A stretch of DNA of 64,000 nt. Source: Promicromonospora sp. AC04. GTDB lineage: Bacteria > Actinomycetota > Actinomycetes > Actinomycetales > Cellulomonadaceae. The notes under the pieces were generated by a model that made no database searches, was not told where the DNA came from, and worked only from the letters and a program-made list of their open reading frames with translations. This document shows, piece after piece, positions 42,831 to 50,579 of this stretch; position 1 is the stretch's first letter; every line of letters begins with the position of its first letter. Position numbers and translations under genes: made by a program. The stretch spans positions 1 to 64,000 of the forward strand of contig NZ_QBUG01000016.1 of NCBI RefSeq assembly GCF_003058225.1. Direction: 5' to 3'.

Positions 42831-43499
42831 CTAGCGGCCGCCCGGCTGGACCAGGCCGTTCTCGTACGCCGCTATGACTAGCTGCGCGCGGTCGTGGGCG
42901 TTCAGCTTTGTCATGATGCGGTTGACGTGCGTCTTGGCGGTGTGCGGCGAGATCGCCAGCAGGTCCGCGATATCGCCGTTGGACCGGCCCGTGCCCACCA
43001 GCGCGAGCACCTCCGACTCGCGCTCCGTCAGATCGTCCAGCGCACGCGGCGGCTCGCTCGTGTGCAGGCGGGCCGAGTGCACGTACCGGTCGATCAGGGT
43101 GCGGGTCGCCGTGGGGGACAGGAGCGCATCACCCCGGTGCACCGCCCGGATCGCGGCCGCGATCTCCTCGCGCTCCGCCCCCTTGCCGATGAAGCCGCTC
43201 GCCCCCGCGCGCAGCGCCGCCACTATGTACTCGTCCTCCTCGAACGTCGTCAGCACCAGGACCCGCACCGCCGAGAGGTCCGGGTCCGCGCAGATCTCGC
43301 GCGTCGCGGCGATGCCGTCCATGCCCGGCATGCGGATGTCCATCAGGACGAGGTCCGGACGGCGCTCGCGGGCGAGGGCCAGCGCCTGGTGCCCGTCGGC
43401 GGCCTCGCCCGCGATCGCGAGGTCGCCGCTGTGCGTGATGAGGTCGGCGATCGCCGAGCGGATGAGCGCCTGGTCGTCCGCGATGAGGACCGAGATCAT
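42831..43499 (-). CDS. NarL/LuxR-family response regulator
   Basis: 222 aa. Receiver domain with the acidic pair DD (VLIADDQALIRSA), phosphorylated Asp in DLVLMDIRMPGMDG, Thr in LVLTTFEEDEY and Lys in FIGKGAEREE. C-terminal LuxR helix-turn-helix LTERESEVLALVGTGRSNGD then ISPHTAKTHVNRIMTKL. The start overlaps the stop of the kinase gene as ATGA. It likely controls the divergent ABC exporter genes. Confidence 0.93.
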   Translation of the reverse strand: MISVLIADDQALIRSAIADLITHSGDLAIAGEAADGHQALALARERRPDLVLMDIRMPGMDGIAATREICADPDLSAVRVLVLTTFEEDEYIVAALRAGASGFIGKGAEREEIAAAIRAVHRGDALLSPTATRTLIDRYVHSARLHTSEPPRALDDLTERESEVLALVGTGRSNGDIADLLAISPHTAKTHVNRIMTKLNAHDRAQLVIAAYENGLVQPGGR

Positions 43500-44743
43500 G
43501 AACCTTCTCCGGTTGAGGGCGGTACGGCGGCGGGCGCCTCGGCGTCGGGCCTGCGCGGGTCGGTCGGCAGGTCGACGTCGAGCTGCCAGGTGCTCAGCCC
43601 GGTCCGGCCGTAGCGGAGCGTGCCGCGCACCGACTCCACGCGCTCGCGCGCCCCGACGAGGCCGTGACCGGCCGCGGCGCCGTCCGCCGCCGTCGGGCCC
43701 GGTTGGGCGGAGCGGGCGGGCTGGGCGGACTGGGCGGGTAGGGCGGGGATGGGGTTGGACACGGTGAGGTGCAGCCTGCCCGGCACGTACTGGACGACGA
43801 CGTGCGCGCGGTGCTCGGTGCCGTGCTTGTGGGCGTTGGTGAGCGCCTCCTGGATGACGCGCAGCGCGACGACGTCGACGGCAGCAGGCAGCTCGCGCGC
43901 CTCGCCGAGCCGGCGGACCGTCACGTCGAGGCCGTGCCCGCGGAACTCCCGCAGGATGTCGTCGAGCTGGGCCAGGCTGACCGGCCCGGTACCCGACGAG
44001 CCGGGGTCACGCAGCGTGGCCAGCAGGTCGCCGATCTGCGCGAGCACGGTCCTGGAGGCGCCGCGGATGACGGCGAGCGAGTGCTGGGCGTCGTCCGGCC
44101 GCTCGCGCAGCGCGGACGACGCGACACCGGCGTGCAGGTTGATGACGGCGATCTGGTGCGCGACGGCGTCGTGCAGGTCGCGGGCGATGGCGAGCCGGTC
44201 CTCCGCGACCCGCTGGTGGGCGAGGGCCTCCCGGGTGGCCTCGGCGCGCTCGGCTCGCTCGGTGATGGCGAGGAACCGCTCGCGCTGGACCCGGCCCAGG
44301 TCGCCCAGCGCGCCGAAGAGCAGGATGAGGAGCAGGAACTGCATGGCTCCGCGCCCGACGGCGATGCCGCCCGCGACCCCCACGAGGACGCCGGCGGAGA
44401 GGACCACCCACAGGGCTCGCCGGCGGGGCAGCCTGCCGGCAGCGGTGAACGCGGCGATCGCCGCCGCAAGCACGACCCCGGGGTTGAACAGCCCGAGCGG
44501 CACGGTCAGCCAGACCAGGCCCACGATCGCCGCGACGGTGGTGACGGGCAGCCGGCGGCGCAGGAGGAGCAGCGCGGCCGCGACGAGCGTGATCGCGACG
44601 ACGTCGCCGTGCCATTCGACGCCCACGTCCTCGCTGACCGGGAGGGGGCCTGCACCCACCACGACGGCGGACGCGACGGCGTGGCCGACCCATGCCGGGG
44701 GGCGGGGCACAGGGCCCAGCCACACCTCGTTGCTTCGTGGCAT
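43496..44743 (-). CDS. Sensor histidine kinase (HisKA_3, DesK/NarX-like)
   Basis: 415 aa. N-terminal membrane domain of about five helices (residues about 15-145), dimerisation/phosphoacceptor segment with His in AIARDLHDAVAHQIAVINLH, and an ATPase domain with N-box VIQEALTNAHKHG and G-box GHGLVGARERVESV. Little extracellular sequence, so the signal is probably read in or at the membrane, as in exporter-linked kinases. A low-complexity Ala/Gln/Ser insert (PAQSAQPARSAQPGP) interrupts the ATPase domain. MPRSNEV is used as start. Confidence 0.9.
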   Translation of the reverse strand: MPRSNEVWLGPVPRPPAWVGHAVASAVVVGAGPLPVSEDVGVEWHGDVVAITLVAAALLLLRRRLPVTTVAAIVGLVWLTVPLGLFNPGVVLAAAIAAFTAAGRLPRRRALWVVLSAGVLVGVAGGIAVGRGAMQFLLLILLFGALGDLGRVQRERFLAITERAERAEATREALAHQRVAEDRLAIARDLHDAVAHQIAVINLHAGVASSALRERPDDAQHSLAVIRGASRTVLAQIGDLLATLRDPGSSGTGPVSLAQLDDILREFRGHGLDVTVRRLGEARELPAAVDVVALRVIQEALTNAHKHGTEHRAHVVVQYVPGRLHLTVSNPIPALPAQSAQPARSAQPGPTAADGAAAGHGLVGARERVESVRGTLRYGRTGLSTWQLDVDLPTDPRRPDAEAPAAVPPSTGEGS

Positions 44744-44810
44744 CTCGTCCCCCTTGCTCGCGGCGCCATGCCAAGCATCCCGCACGCGACATGCCCGCGC
44801 GTCCCGCCCG

Positions 44811-44832
44811 GGTGGTATCCGGGAGTACTACC
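44811..44832. promoter_or_regulatory. Inverted repeat between the kinase and ABC exporter genes
   Basis: GGTGGTA (44811-44817), 8-bp spacer, TACTACC (44826-44832), one mismatch. It lies in the 192-bp divergent region and is a plausible response-regulator site controlling the exporter at 44936. Confidence 0.45.
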
Positions 44833-44935
44833 AGCGCGGTACACAAGAGTCATCGCTGGACTGATTCGCGCGGGCCCATCGAGGACGAGAGTTGGTCACG
44901 TCAACACCTCCGGCAACACGAGAGAGGCGGCCGAC

Positions 44936-45631
44936 GTGGCATCCCCACTGCTTTCCGTCAGCAACCTGCACAAGACCTACGGGTCCGGCCCGAGCGCCTT
45001 CGAGGCGCTCAAGGGCATGGACCTGGACATCGCCCAGGGCGAGTCCATAGCGATCATCGGCAAGAGCGGCTCGGGCAAGTCGACCCTGATGCACCTGCTC
45101 GCCCTGCTCGACCGGCCGACGTCGGGGACCATCACCCTGGACGGGACGGACACGTCCAAGCTCTCCGCCAAGCAGCTCAACCAGACCCGGAACAGCGCCT
45201 TCGGGTTCGTCTTCCAGCAGTTCTTCCTCAACGCCCAGGCCAGCGTCCTGGACAACGTGACGCTCCCGCTGAAGATCGCCGGGGTCTCGCGGCGCGAGCG
45301 CACCGCCCGCGGGATCGCCGCCCTCGCCCAGCTCGAGCTGGACGACAAGGCCGGCAACAAGGCCAACGACCTGTCCGGTGGGCAGAAGCAGCGCGTGGTC
45401 ATCGCGCGGGCACTGATCAACCAGCCGCGCGTGATCTTCGCCGACGAGCCGACCGGAAACCTGGACACGGCCACCGGCGCGGTAGTGGAGGACATCCTCT
45501 TCGACCTCAACCGGCGCCAGGGCATCAACCTGGTCGTCGTCACGCACGACGAGGACCTCGCCTCCCGCTGCGACCGCAGCATCTACATCCGCGACGGCCT
45601 GATCGCCTCGCCCGCGGGGGTGGCGGCATGA
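44936..45631 (+). CDS. ABC exporter ATP-binding protein (MacB/LolD type)
   Basis: 231 aa. Walker A GKSGSGKST, Q-loop FVFQQFF, signature LSGGQKQRVVIARAL, Walker B VIFADEPTGNLD, H-loop VVVTHDEDLAS. GTG 44936 is preferred: GAGAGG lies about 9 bp upstream and homology begins a few codons later. It pairs with the FtsX-type permease that begins inside its stop codon (ATGA). Together with the adjacent two-component system it resembles modules that detoxify peptide antibiotics or envelope stress agents. Confidence 0.93.
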   Translation: MASPLLSVSNLHKTYGSGPSAFEALKGMDLDIAQGESIAIIGKSGSGKSTLMHLLALLDRPTSGTITLDGTDTSKLSAKQLNQTRNSAFGFVFQQFFLNAQASVLDNVTLPLKIAGVSRRERTARGIAALAQLELDDKAGNKANDLSGGQKQRVVIARALINQPRVIFADEPTGNLDTATGAVVEDILFDLNRRQGINLVVVTHDEDLASRCDRSIYIRDGLIASPAGVAA

Positions 45632-46911
45632 AGACCGTCGACATCGTCACCACCGCCTTCCGCAACGCCTTCCGGTCCAGGCTGCGGACCAGCCTGACCG
45701 TGCTCGCCATCTTCATCGGCGCCTTCACGCTGTCCCTGACCAACGGCCTGGGCACCGGCATCAACCAGTACATCGACGACACGGTCGCCTCCGTCGGGGT
45801 CGACGACGTCATGACCGTCACCAAGGCGAGCGAGACCGAGCCCACCGACGGCGGCCCCGTCGAGTACGACCCCAACCAGATCGCCGCCGAGGGACCGCCC
45901 GGAACGACGGCGACCGCCCTGACCGACGACGACATCGACACCATCGCCGGAATCGACGGCGTGCAGAGCATCGAGCCGGTCAAGAACATCACCACCGACT
46001 ACGTCCAGTACGACGACGGGGACAAGTACCAGCTCGCGGTCTCCCAGTTCGTGCCCGGGATGAAGGTCGAGCTCGCGGCCGGCCAGCAGGTCGACCTCGA
46101 CGCCGCCGACCCCGAGCTCGTGCTGCCCGAGAGCTACCTCGAGCCGCTGGACCTCGGCACCGCCGGGGACGCCGTCGGGCAGACCGTCGTGCTGGCCGTC
46201 ACCGACGGCACCGGAACCCAGGTGACGACCGAGGCGACCGTCGTCGGCGTCGCCGAGCCCGGCGTGATCAGCATGTCCGGCGCGATTCCGAACGACACCC
46301 TCACCAACAAGCTCTACGACCTGCAGACCACTGGCGCGCCCGAGGCGGAGGCCACGCGCTACGCGCAGGCCTCGGTCACGTTCGACGCCGCCGCAGGCGA
46401 CGAGGCGACCCAGGCCCTGAAGGACCGGCTGGAGGACGCCGGCTACACCGCCAGCACCCTCGAGGACCAGCTCGGCACGATCACCTCGGTGATCGACGCG
46501 ATTGTGCTCGTCCTGAACGGGTTCGCCGTGATCGCGCTGATCGCCGCGGGCATCGGGATCGTCAACACCCTCTTCATGGCGGTCCAGGAGCGCACGCGCG
46601 AGGTCGGGCTCATGAAGGCGATGGGGCTCTCCAGCGGCCGCGTCTTCTCCCTGTTCAGCATCGAGGCGGTGGTCATCGGCCTGGTCGGCAGCGCCCTGGG
46701 CGTGCTGGCCGCGATCGGCGTCGGGCAGCTCGTCGGCGGCATCTCCGGGGACCTCCTGGCGAACCTCCCGGGGCTGACGCTGATCGCCTTCGAGCCGGTC
46801 ACGGTCGCCGCCGTCGTCCTGGGCGTGATGGCCATCGCGTTCCTGGCCGGCACGCTGCCCGCCCTGCGGGCGGCCAGGCAGGACCCGATCTCGTCGCTGC
46901 GCTACGAGTAG
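45628..46911 (+). CDS. FtsX/MacB-type ABC transporter permease
   Basis: 427 aa. One N-terminal helix (LTVLAIFIGAFTLSL), a MacB-like periplasmic domain of about 250 residues (45 to 290), then three C-terminal helices with the conserved ERTREVGLMKAMGLSSG loop and ALRAARQDPISSLRYE ending. Works with the ATPase encoded immediately upstream. Mechanotransmission-type exporters of this shape export peptides or lipids without carrying them through a membrane channel. Confidence 0.92.
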   Translation: MKTVDIVTTAFRNAFRSRLRTSLTVLAIFIGAFTLSLTNGLGTGINQYIDDTVASVGVDDVMTVTKASETEPTDGGPVEYDPNQIAAEGPPGTTATALTDDDIDTIAGIDGVQSIEPVKNITTDYVQYDDGDKYQLAVSQFVPGMKVELAAGQQVDLDAADPELVLPESYLEPLDLGTAGDAVGQTVVLAVTDGTGTQVTTEATVVGVAEPGVISMSGAIPNDTLTNKLYDLQTTGAPEAEATRYAQASVTFDAAAGDEATQALKDRLEDAGYTASTLEDQLGTITSVIDAIVLVLNGFAVIALIAAGIGIVNTLFMAVQERTREVGLMKAMGLSSGRVFSLFSIEAVVIGLVGSALGVLAAIGVGQLVGGISGDLLANLPGLTLIAFEPVTVAAVVLGVMAIAFLAGTLPALRAARQDPISSLRYE

Positions 46912-46932
46912 ACGGCGCCGCCCGCGTCGGGC

Positions 46933-46968
46933 CAGGCGTACGGGTCACAGGAGTGGCCCGTACGCCTG
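46933..46968. terminator. Hairpin after the ABC exporter operon
   Basis: Perfect 12-bp stem CAGGCGTACGGG (46933-46944) / CCCGTACGCCTG (46957-46968) with a 12-nt loop, 21 bp after the permease stop. No T-tract. Confidence 0.8.
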
Positions 46969-47107
46969 ACCCGTCGCTGCGGCGGTCCCAGCGGGCGACG
47001 GGACAGGGCGTGCAGGGCCCTTCACCCGTTCTGGGGGAGGCAGGGCGTCAACGCCCCGGCGAGCATGAGATCGGGCAGCTCGCATCGCCGACTCAGGGGG
47101 AGACGTC

Positions 47108-48607
47108 ATGGCCGATACGCCGAACATCCTCGTCATCTGGGGCGATGACATCGGGATGACCAACATCAGCGCCTACTCCGCCGGGGTGATGGGTTACCGG
47201 ACGGAGAACATCGACCGGATAGCCGCAGAGGGCGCGCTCTTCACCGACTACTACGGGGAGCAGAGCTGCACCGCCGGCCGGGCGGCGTTCATCACCGGGC
47301 AGAACCCGTACCGGACCGGGCTGACGAAGGTCGGCATGCCGGGCGCGAAGGTCGGTCTGCAGCCCGAGGACCCGACGATCGCCACGGCGCTCAAGGAGCA
47401 GGGCTACGCGACCGGCCAGTTCGGCAAGAACCACCTCGGCGACAGGGACGAGCACCTGCCGACCATGCACGGATTCGACGAGTTCTTCGGCAACCTCTAC
47501 CACCTCAACGCCGAGGAGGAGCCGGAGCTGGACGACTACCCGACGCCGGAGGAGTTCCCCGACTTCCGCAAGAACTTCGGTCCGCGCGGGGTGCTCCACA
47601 CGTGGGCGAACGGGGACGGCACGCAGCGCATCGAGGACACCGGCCCGCTGACCCGCGAGCGCATGCGAACCGTCGACGACGAGTTCCGTGACGCGGCGCT
47701 CGCCTTCATGCGGGACAAGGCCGGCAGCGACCAGCCGTTCTTCGTCTGGTTCAACTCGACGCACATGCACTTCCGCACCCATGGCAAGCCGGAGAGCAAG
47801 GGGCGGGCCGGCCGGTGGCAGTCGGAGTACCACGACACGATGCTCGACCACGACGACGTCGTCGGCAGCCTGCTGGACGAGCTGGACCGGCTCGGCATCG
47901 CCGAGAACACGATAGTCATCTACTCCACGGACAACGGCCCGCACATGAACAGCTGGCCCGACGCCGGGATGACGCCGTTCCGCAACGAGAAGAACTCCAA
48001 CTGGGAGGGCGCCTACCGCGTCCCGGCGATGGTGCGCTGGCCAGGCCGGATCCCGGCGGGCACCGTGCTCAACGGGCTCTTCAGCCACAACGACTGGTTC
48101 GTGACGCTGCTGGCGGCGGCTGGCGAGCCCGCCATAGCGGACAAGCTCAAGGAGGGCACCGAGCTCGCCGGCACCCGGTACAAGGTGCACCTGGACGGCC
48201 ACGACCAGCTCGCCTATCTGACCGGTGGGACCGCCGAGTCACCGCGCAGGCACTTCTTCTACGTCTCCGACGACGGAGACCTCACCGGGCTGCGCTTCGA
48301 CAACTGGAAGTTCATCTTCCTCGAGCAGCGCGCCGCCGGCACCCTCGACATCTGGCTCGAACCCTACGTGGAGCTGCGTGCTCCGAAGATCTTCAACCTG
48401 CGGACCGACCCGTTCGAGCGCGCCGACATCACCTCCAACAGCTACTTCGACTGGATGCTGGACCACGTCTGGCTCCTCGTTCCGGCGCAGGCGTACGTGG
48501 GCCAGATGCTGACCACGCTGAAGGAGTTTCCCGCCCGCCAGAAGCCGGCGACGTTCAACATCGACCAGGTGCTCGCCAAGCTCGAGTCGGGCGTCCCGAG
48601 CGCATGA
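47108..48607 (+). CDS. Sulfatase (formylglycine-dependent, type I), apparently cytoplasmic
   Basis: 499 aa. N-terminal metal-binding NILVIWGDDIGM, and the maturation motif at Cys54, CTAGR, in EQSCTAGRAAFITGQ, where Cys is converted to formylglycine; Ala instead of the commoner Pro at +2 is an accepted variant. Further hallmarks: GKNHLGD, STHMHF, VIYSTDNGPH. No signal peptide or lipobox is visible, so it should act inside the cell on an imported sulfate ester. GGGGGAG precedes the start. The stop overlaps the start of its maturation enzyme as ATGA. Confidence 0.92.
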   Translation: MADTPNILVIWGDDIGMTNISAYSAGVMGYRTENIDRIAAEGALFTDYYGEQSCTAGRAAFITGQNPYRTGLTKVGMPGAKVGLQPEDPTIATALKEQGYATGQFGKNHLGDRDEHLPTMHGFDEFFGNLYHLNAEEEPELDDYPTPEEFPDFRKNFGPRGVLHTWANGDGTQRIEDTGPLTRERMRTVDDEFRDAALAFMRDKAGSDQPFFVWFNSTHMHFRTHGKPESKGRAGRWQSEYHDTMLDHDDVVGSLLDELDRLGIAENTIVIYSTDNGPHMNSWPDAGMTPFRNEKNSNWEGAYRVPAMVRWPGRIPAGTVLNGLFSHNDWFVTLLAAAGEPAIADKLKEGTELAGTRYKVHLDGHDQLAYLTGGTAESPRRHFFYVSDDGDLTGLRFDNWKFIFLEQRAAGTLDIWLEPYVELRAPKIFNLRTDPFERADITSNSYFDWMLDHVWLLVPAQAYVGQMLTTLKEFPARQKPATFNIDQVLAKLESGVPSA

Positions 48608-49620
48608 CGGCGCACACCGGCCAACTTCGCTCGCACGGTGCCGGTCCAGCGGACGACGCCCGCGCCGCCGACGTCGTCCGGCTCGACGGCGGGGTGTTCC
48701 GGATGGGCTCCGACGACCACTATCCCGAGGAGACGCCCGCGCACCCCGTGCGGGTGGACGGGTTCCGGATCGACCGGTTCGCCGTGACCAACGCGCAGTT
48801 CGACGCGTTCGTCGCGGCCACCGGATACGTGACCGTGGCCGAGCGTCCGCTGGACCCGGCGCTCTATCCGGGCGCGCCGCCCGAGAACCTCGCGCCCGGG
48901 TCGATGGTGTTCACCCCGACCTCCGGGCCGGTCGACCTGCGGCACCTCAGCCAGTGGTGGGCCTGGGTCCCGGGCGCGTCCTGGCGCCGTCCGGAGGGGC
49001 CCGGCTCCGGGATCGACGACCGCGGGGACCACCCGGTGGTCCAGGTCGCCCATGAGGACGCCGCGGCCTACGCCGCGTGGGCAGGCGTCGACCTGCCGAC
49101 GGAGGCCCAGTGGGAGTACGCGGCCCGGGGCGGTCTGGAGGGCGCGGTGTTCACCTGGGGCAACGAGCCCCGGCCCGCGGGCAGCATCCTGGCGAACACC
49201 TGGGACGGGCCCGATTTCCCGTGGCGGTCCACCGGCGAGTCGGGCTGGTCTCGCACTGCGCCGGTCGGGTCGTTCCCGCCGAACGGGTACGGCCTGTTCG
49301 ACATGGCGGGGAACGTCTGGGAGTGGACCGACGACTGGTGGACCGACCGGCACACGGACGCCGTGCCCGAACCGTGCTGCGCACCCGTGAACCCCCGCGG
49401 CGGGGACGCCGAGGCCAGCCGCGACCCGCGCCAGCCGCAGTTCGCGGTCCCGCGCAAGGTCGTCAAGGGCGGGTCCTTCCTCTGCGCCGACACCTACTGC
49501 CTCCGCTACCGCCCCGCGGCGCGCCGGCCGCAGCCCGTCGACACCGGGATGAGCCACGTGGGCTTCCGCTGCGTCCGCGACGACATCGCCCCCGCCATGC
49601 CGTCGGGCGCAGTCTGCTGA
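48604..49620 (+). CDS. Formylglycine-generating enzyme (FGE), sulfatase-maturating
   Basis: 338 aa. Full FGE fold: VVRLDGGVFRMGSDDHYPEE, IDRFAVTNAQFDAFV, LPTEAQWEYAARGG, GLFDMAGNVWEWTDDWW. The two copper-binding catalytic cysteines are present as Cys294 and Cys299 in GGSFLCADTYCLRYRPAARR, so it is a true FGE rather than an EgtB-like relative. It oxidises the sulfatase Cys54 with O2. Coupled to the sulfatase by an ATGA overlap, which indicates a dedicated enzyme-maturase pair. Confidence 0.94.
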   Translation: MTAHTGQLRSHGAGPADDARAADVVRLDGGVFRMGSDDHYPEETPAHPVRVDGFRIDRFAVTNAQFDAFVAATGYVTVAERPLDPALYPGAPPENLAPGSMVFTPTSGPVDLRHLSQWWAWVPGASWRRPEGPGSGIDDRGDHPVVQVAHEDAAAYAAWAGVDLPTEAQWEYAARGGLEGAVFTWGNEPRPAGSILANTWDGPDFPWRSTGESGWSRTAPVGSFPPNGYGLFDMAGNVWEWTDDWWTDRHTDAVPEPCCAPVNPRGGDAEASRDPRQPQFAVPRKVVKGGSFLCADTYCLRYRPAARRPQPVDTGMSHVGFRCVRDDIAPAMPSGAVC

Positions 49621-49630
49621 GGGCTGTGCC

Positions 49631-50557
49631 ATGACCGACGTCGAACCACTCCCGTCCTGGCGGCCCGGCCGGACCCGGGACACGCTGCTCGGCTTCCTCG
49701 CGGACGCCGCGTCGATCGATCCCGAGGACCGGGTCGCCTACTTCGACAACGACGGCACGCTGTGGTGCGAGCGGCCGACGTACGTGCAGTACGAGTTCTA
49801 CCTCGACGCGCTGCGGCGTCGGGTCCGCGAGGATCCGACGCTCGCCCAGGGGGCCGAGTTCCGCGCAGTGCTCGAAGGCGACATCGCCGCGGTCGGGGAG
49901 ATCGGGCTCGAACGCATCGCTCTGGCGCTGGCGGGCCTCTTCCAGGGCATCGAGCCCGGTGCATTCACACAGGAGGTTCGGACGTTCCTCCGCACCAGCA
50001 CCCACCCGACCCTGGGCCGCTCCGTGAGCGCGGTCCGCTACCGCCCGATGCTTGAGCTCCTCGACGCACTGCGGGAGCTGGACTTCTCGATCGGCGTCGT
50101 GACCGGGGGCGGCACCGAGTTCGTCCGTTCGGTCAGCCGGGAGCTGTACGGCGTGCCACCCGAACGAGTGGTCGGGACCATGATCGCGTACGAGCTCGGG
50201 CAGGACGTCGCAGGACGGCCGGCCCTCCAGCGCACCGCCCGTGTTCTTGGCGACGTCAACGAGGGCGCCACCAAGGTGACGAACATCCAGACATATCTCG
50301 GCAGGCCTCCGGTGCTGGCCGCGGGGAACTCGGCCGGCGACACGGAGCTCCTCGAATGGGCCGCTGCTGCCGACGGGCCGCACCTGTCGCTCCTGGTCGA
50401 TCACGACGACCCGGACCGGGAGTTCGCGTACGTCAGCGAGGCGCAGACCTTCGCGGCCGGCGAGCCGATCACGGCGACGGCTCAGCGGCTCGGCTGGACG
50501 ACCGTCAGCATGAAGCACGACTGGGACACCGTGTTCGCCGAGAACGGTCACGGCTAG
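49631..50557 (+). CDS. HAD-superfamily phosphatase
   Basis: 308 aa. HAD motif I FDNDGTLW (nucleophile Asp, general acid Asp), motif II VVTGGGTEF and motif IV AAGNSAGDTELLEW; the cap is helical and inserted after motif I. Close to phosphoserine-phosphatase-like HADs found next to sulfatases. Third gene of the sulfatase operon (10 bp after FGE). It may dephosphorylate a product of the sulfate-ester route, which is inference. A palindromic hairpin follows. Confidence 0.87.
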   Translation: MTDVEPLPSWRPGRTRDTLLGFLADAASIDPEDRVAYFDNDGTLWCERPTYVQYEFYLDALRRRVREDPTLAQGAEFRAVLEGDIAAVGEIGLERIALALAGLFQGIEPGAFTQEVRTFLRTSTHPTLGRSVSAVRYRPMLELLDALRELDFSIGVVTGGGTEFVRSVSRELYGVPPERVVGTMIAYELGQDVAGRPALQRTARVLGDVNEGATKVTNIQTYLGRPPVLAAGNSAGDTELLEWAAAADGPHLSLLVDHDDPDREFAYVSEAQTFAAGEPITATAQRLGWTTVSMKHDWDTVFAENGHG

Positions 50558-50558
50558 C

Positions 50559-50576
50559 CGGGGCGCTCGCGCCCCG
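50559..50576. terminator. Compact bidirectional hairpin
   Basis: CGGGGCG-CTCG-CGCCCCG, 7-bp perfect stem, occupying almost the whole 22-bp gap between convergent stops at 50557 and 50580. Confidence 0.65.
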
Positions 50577-50579
50577 CCG

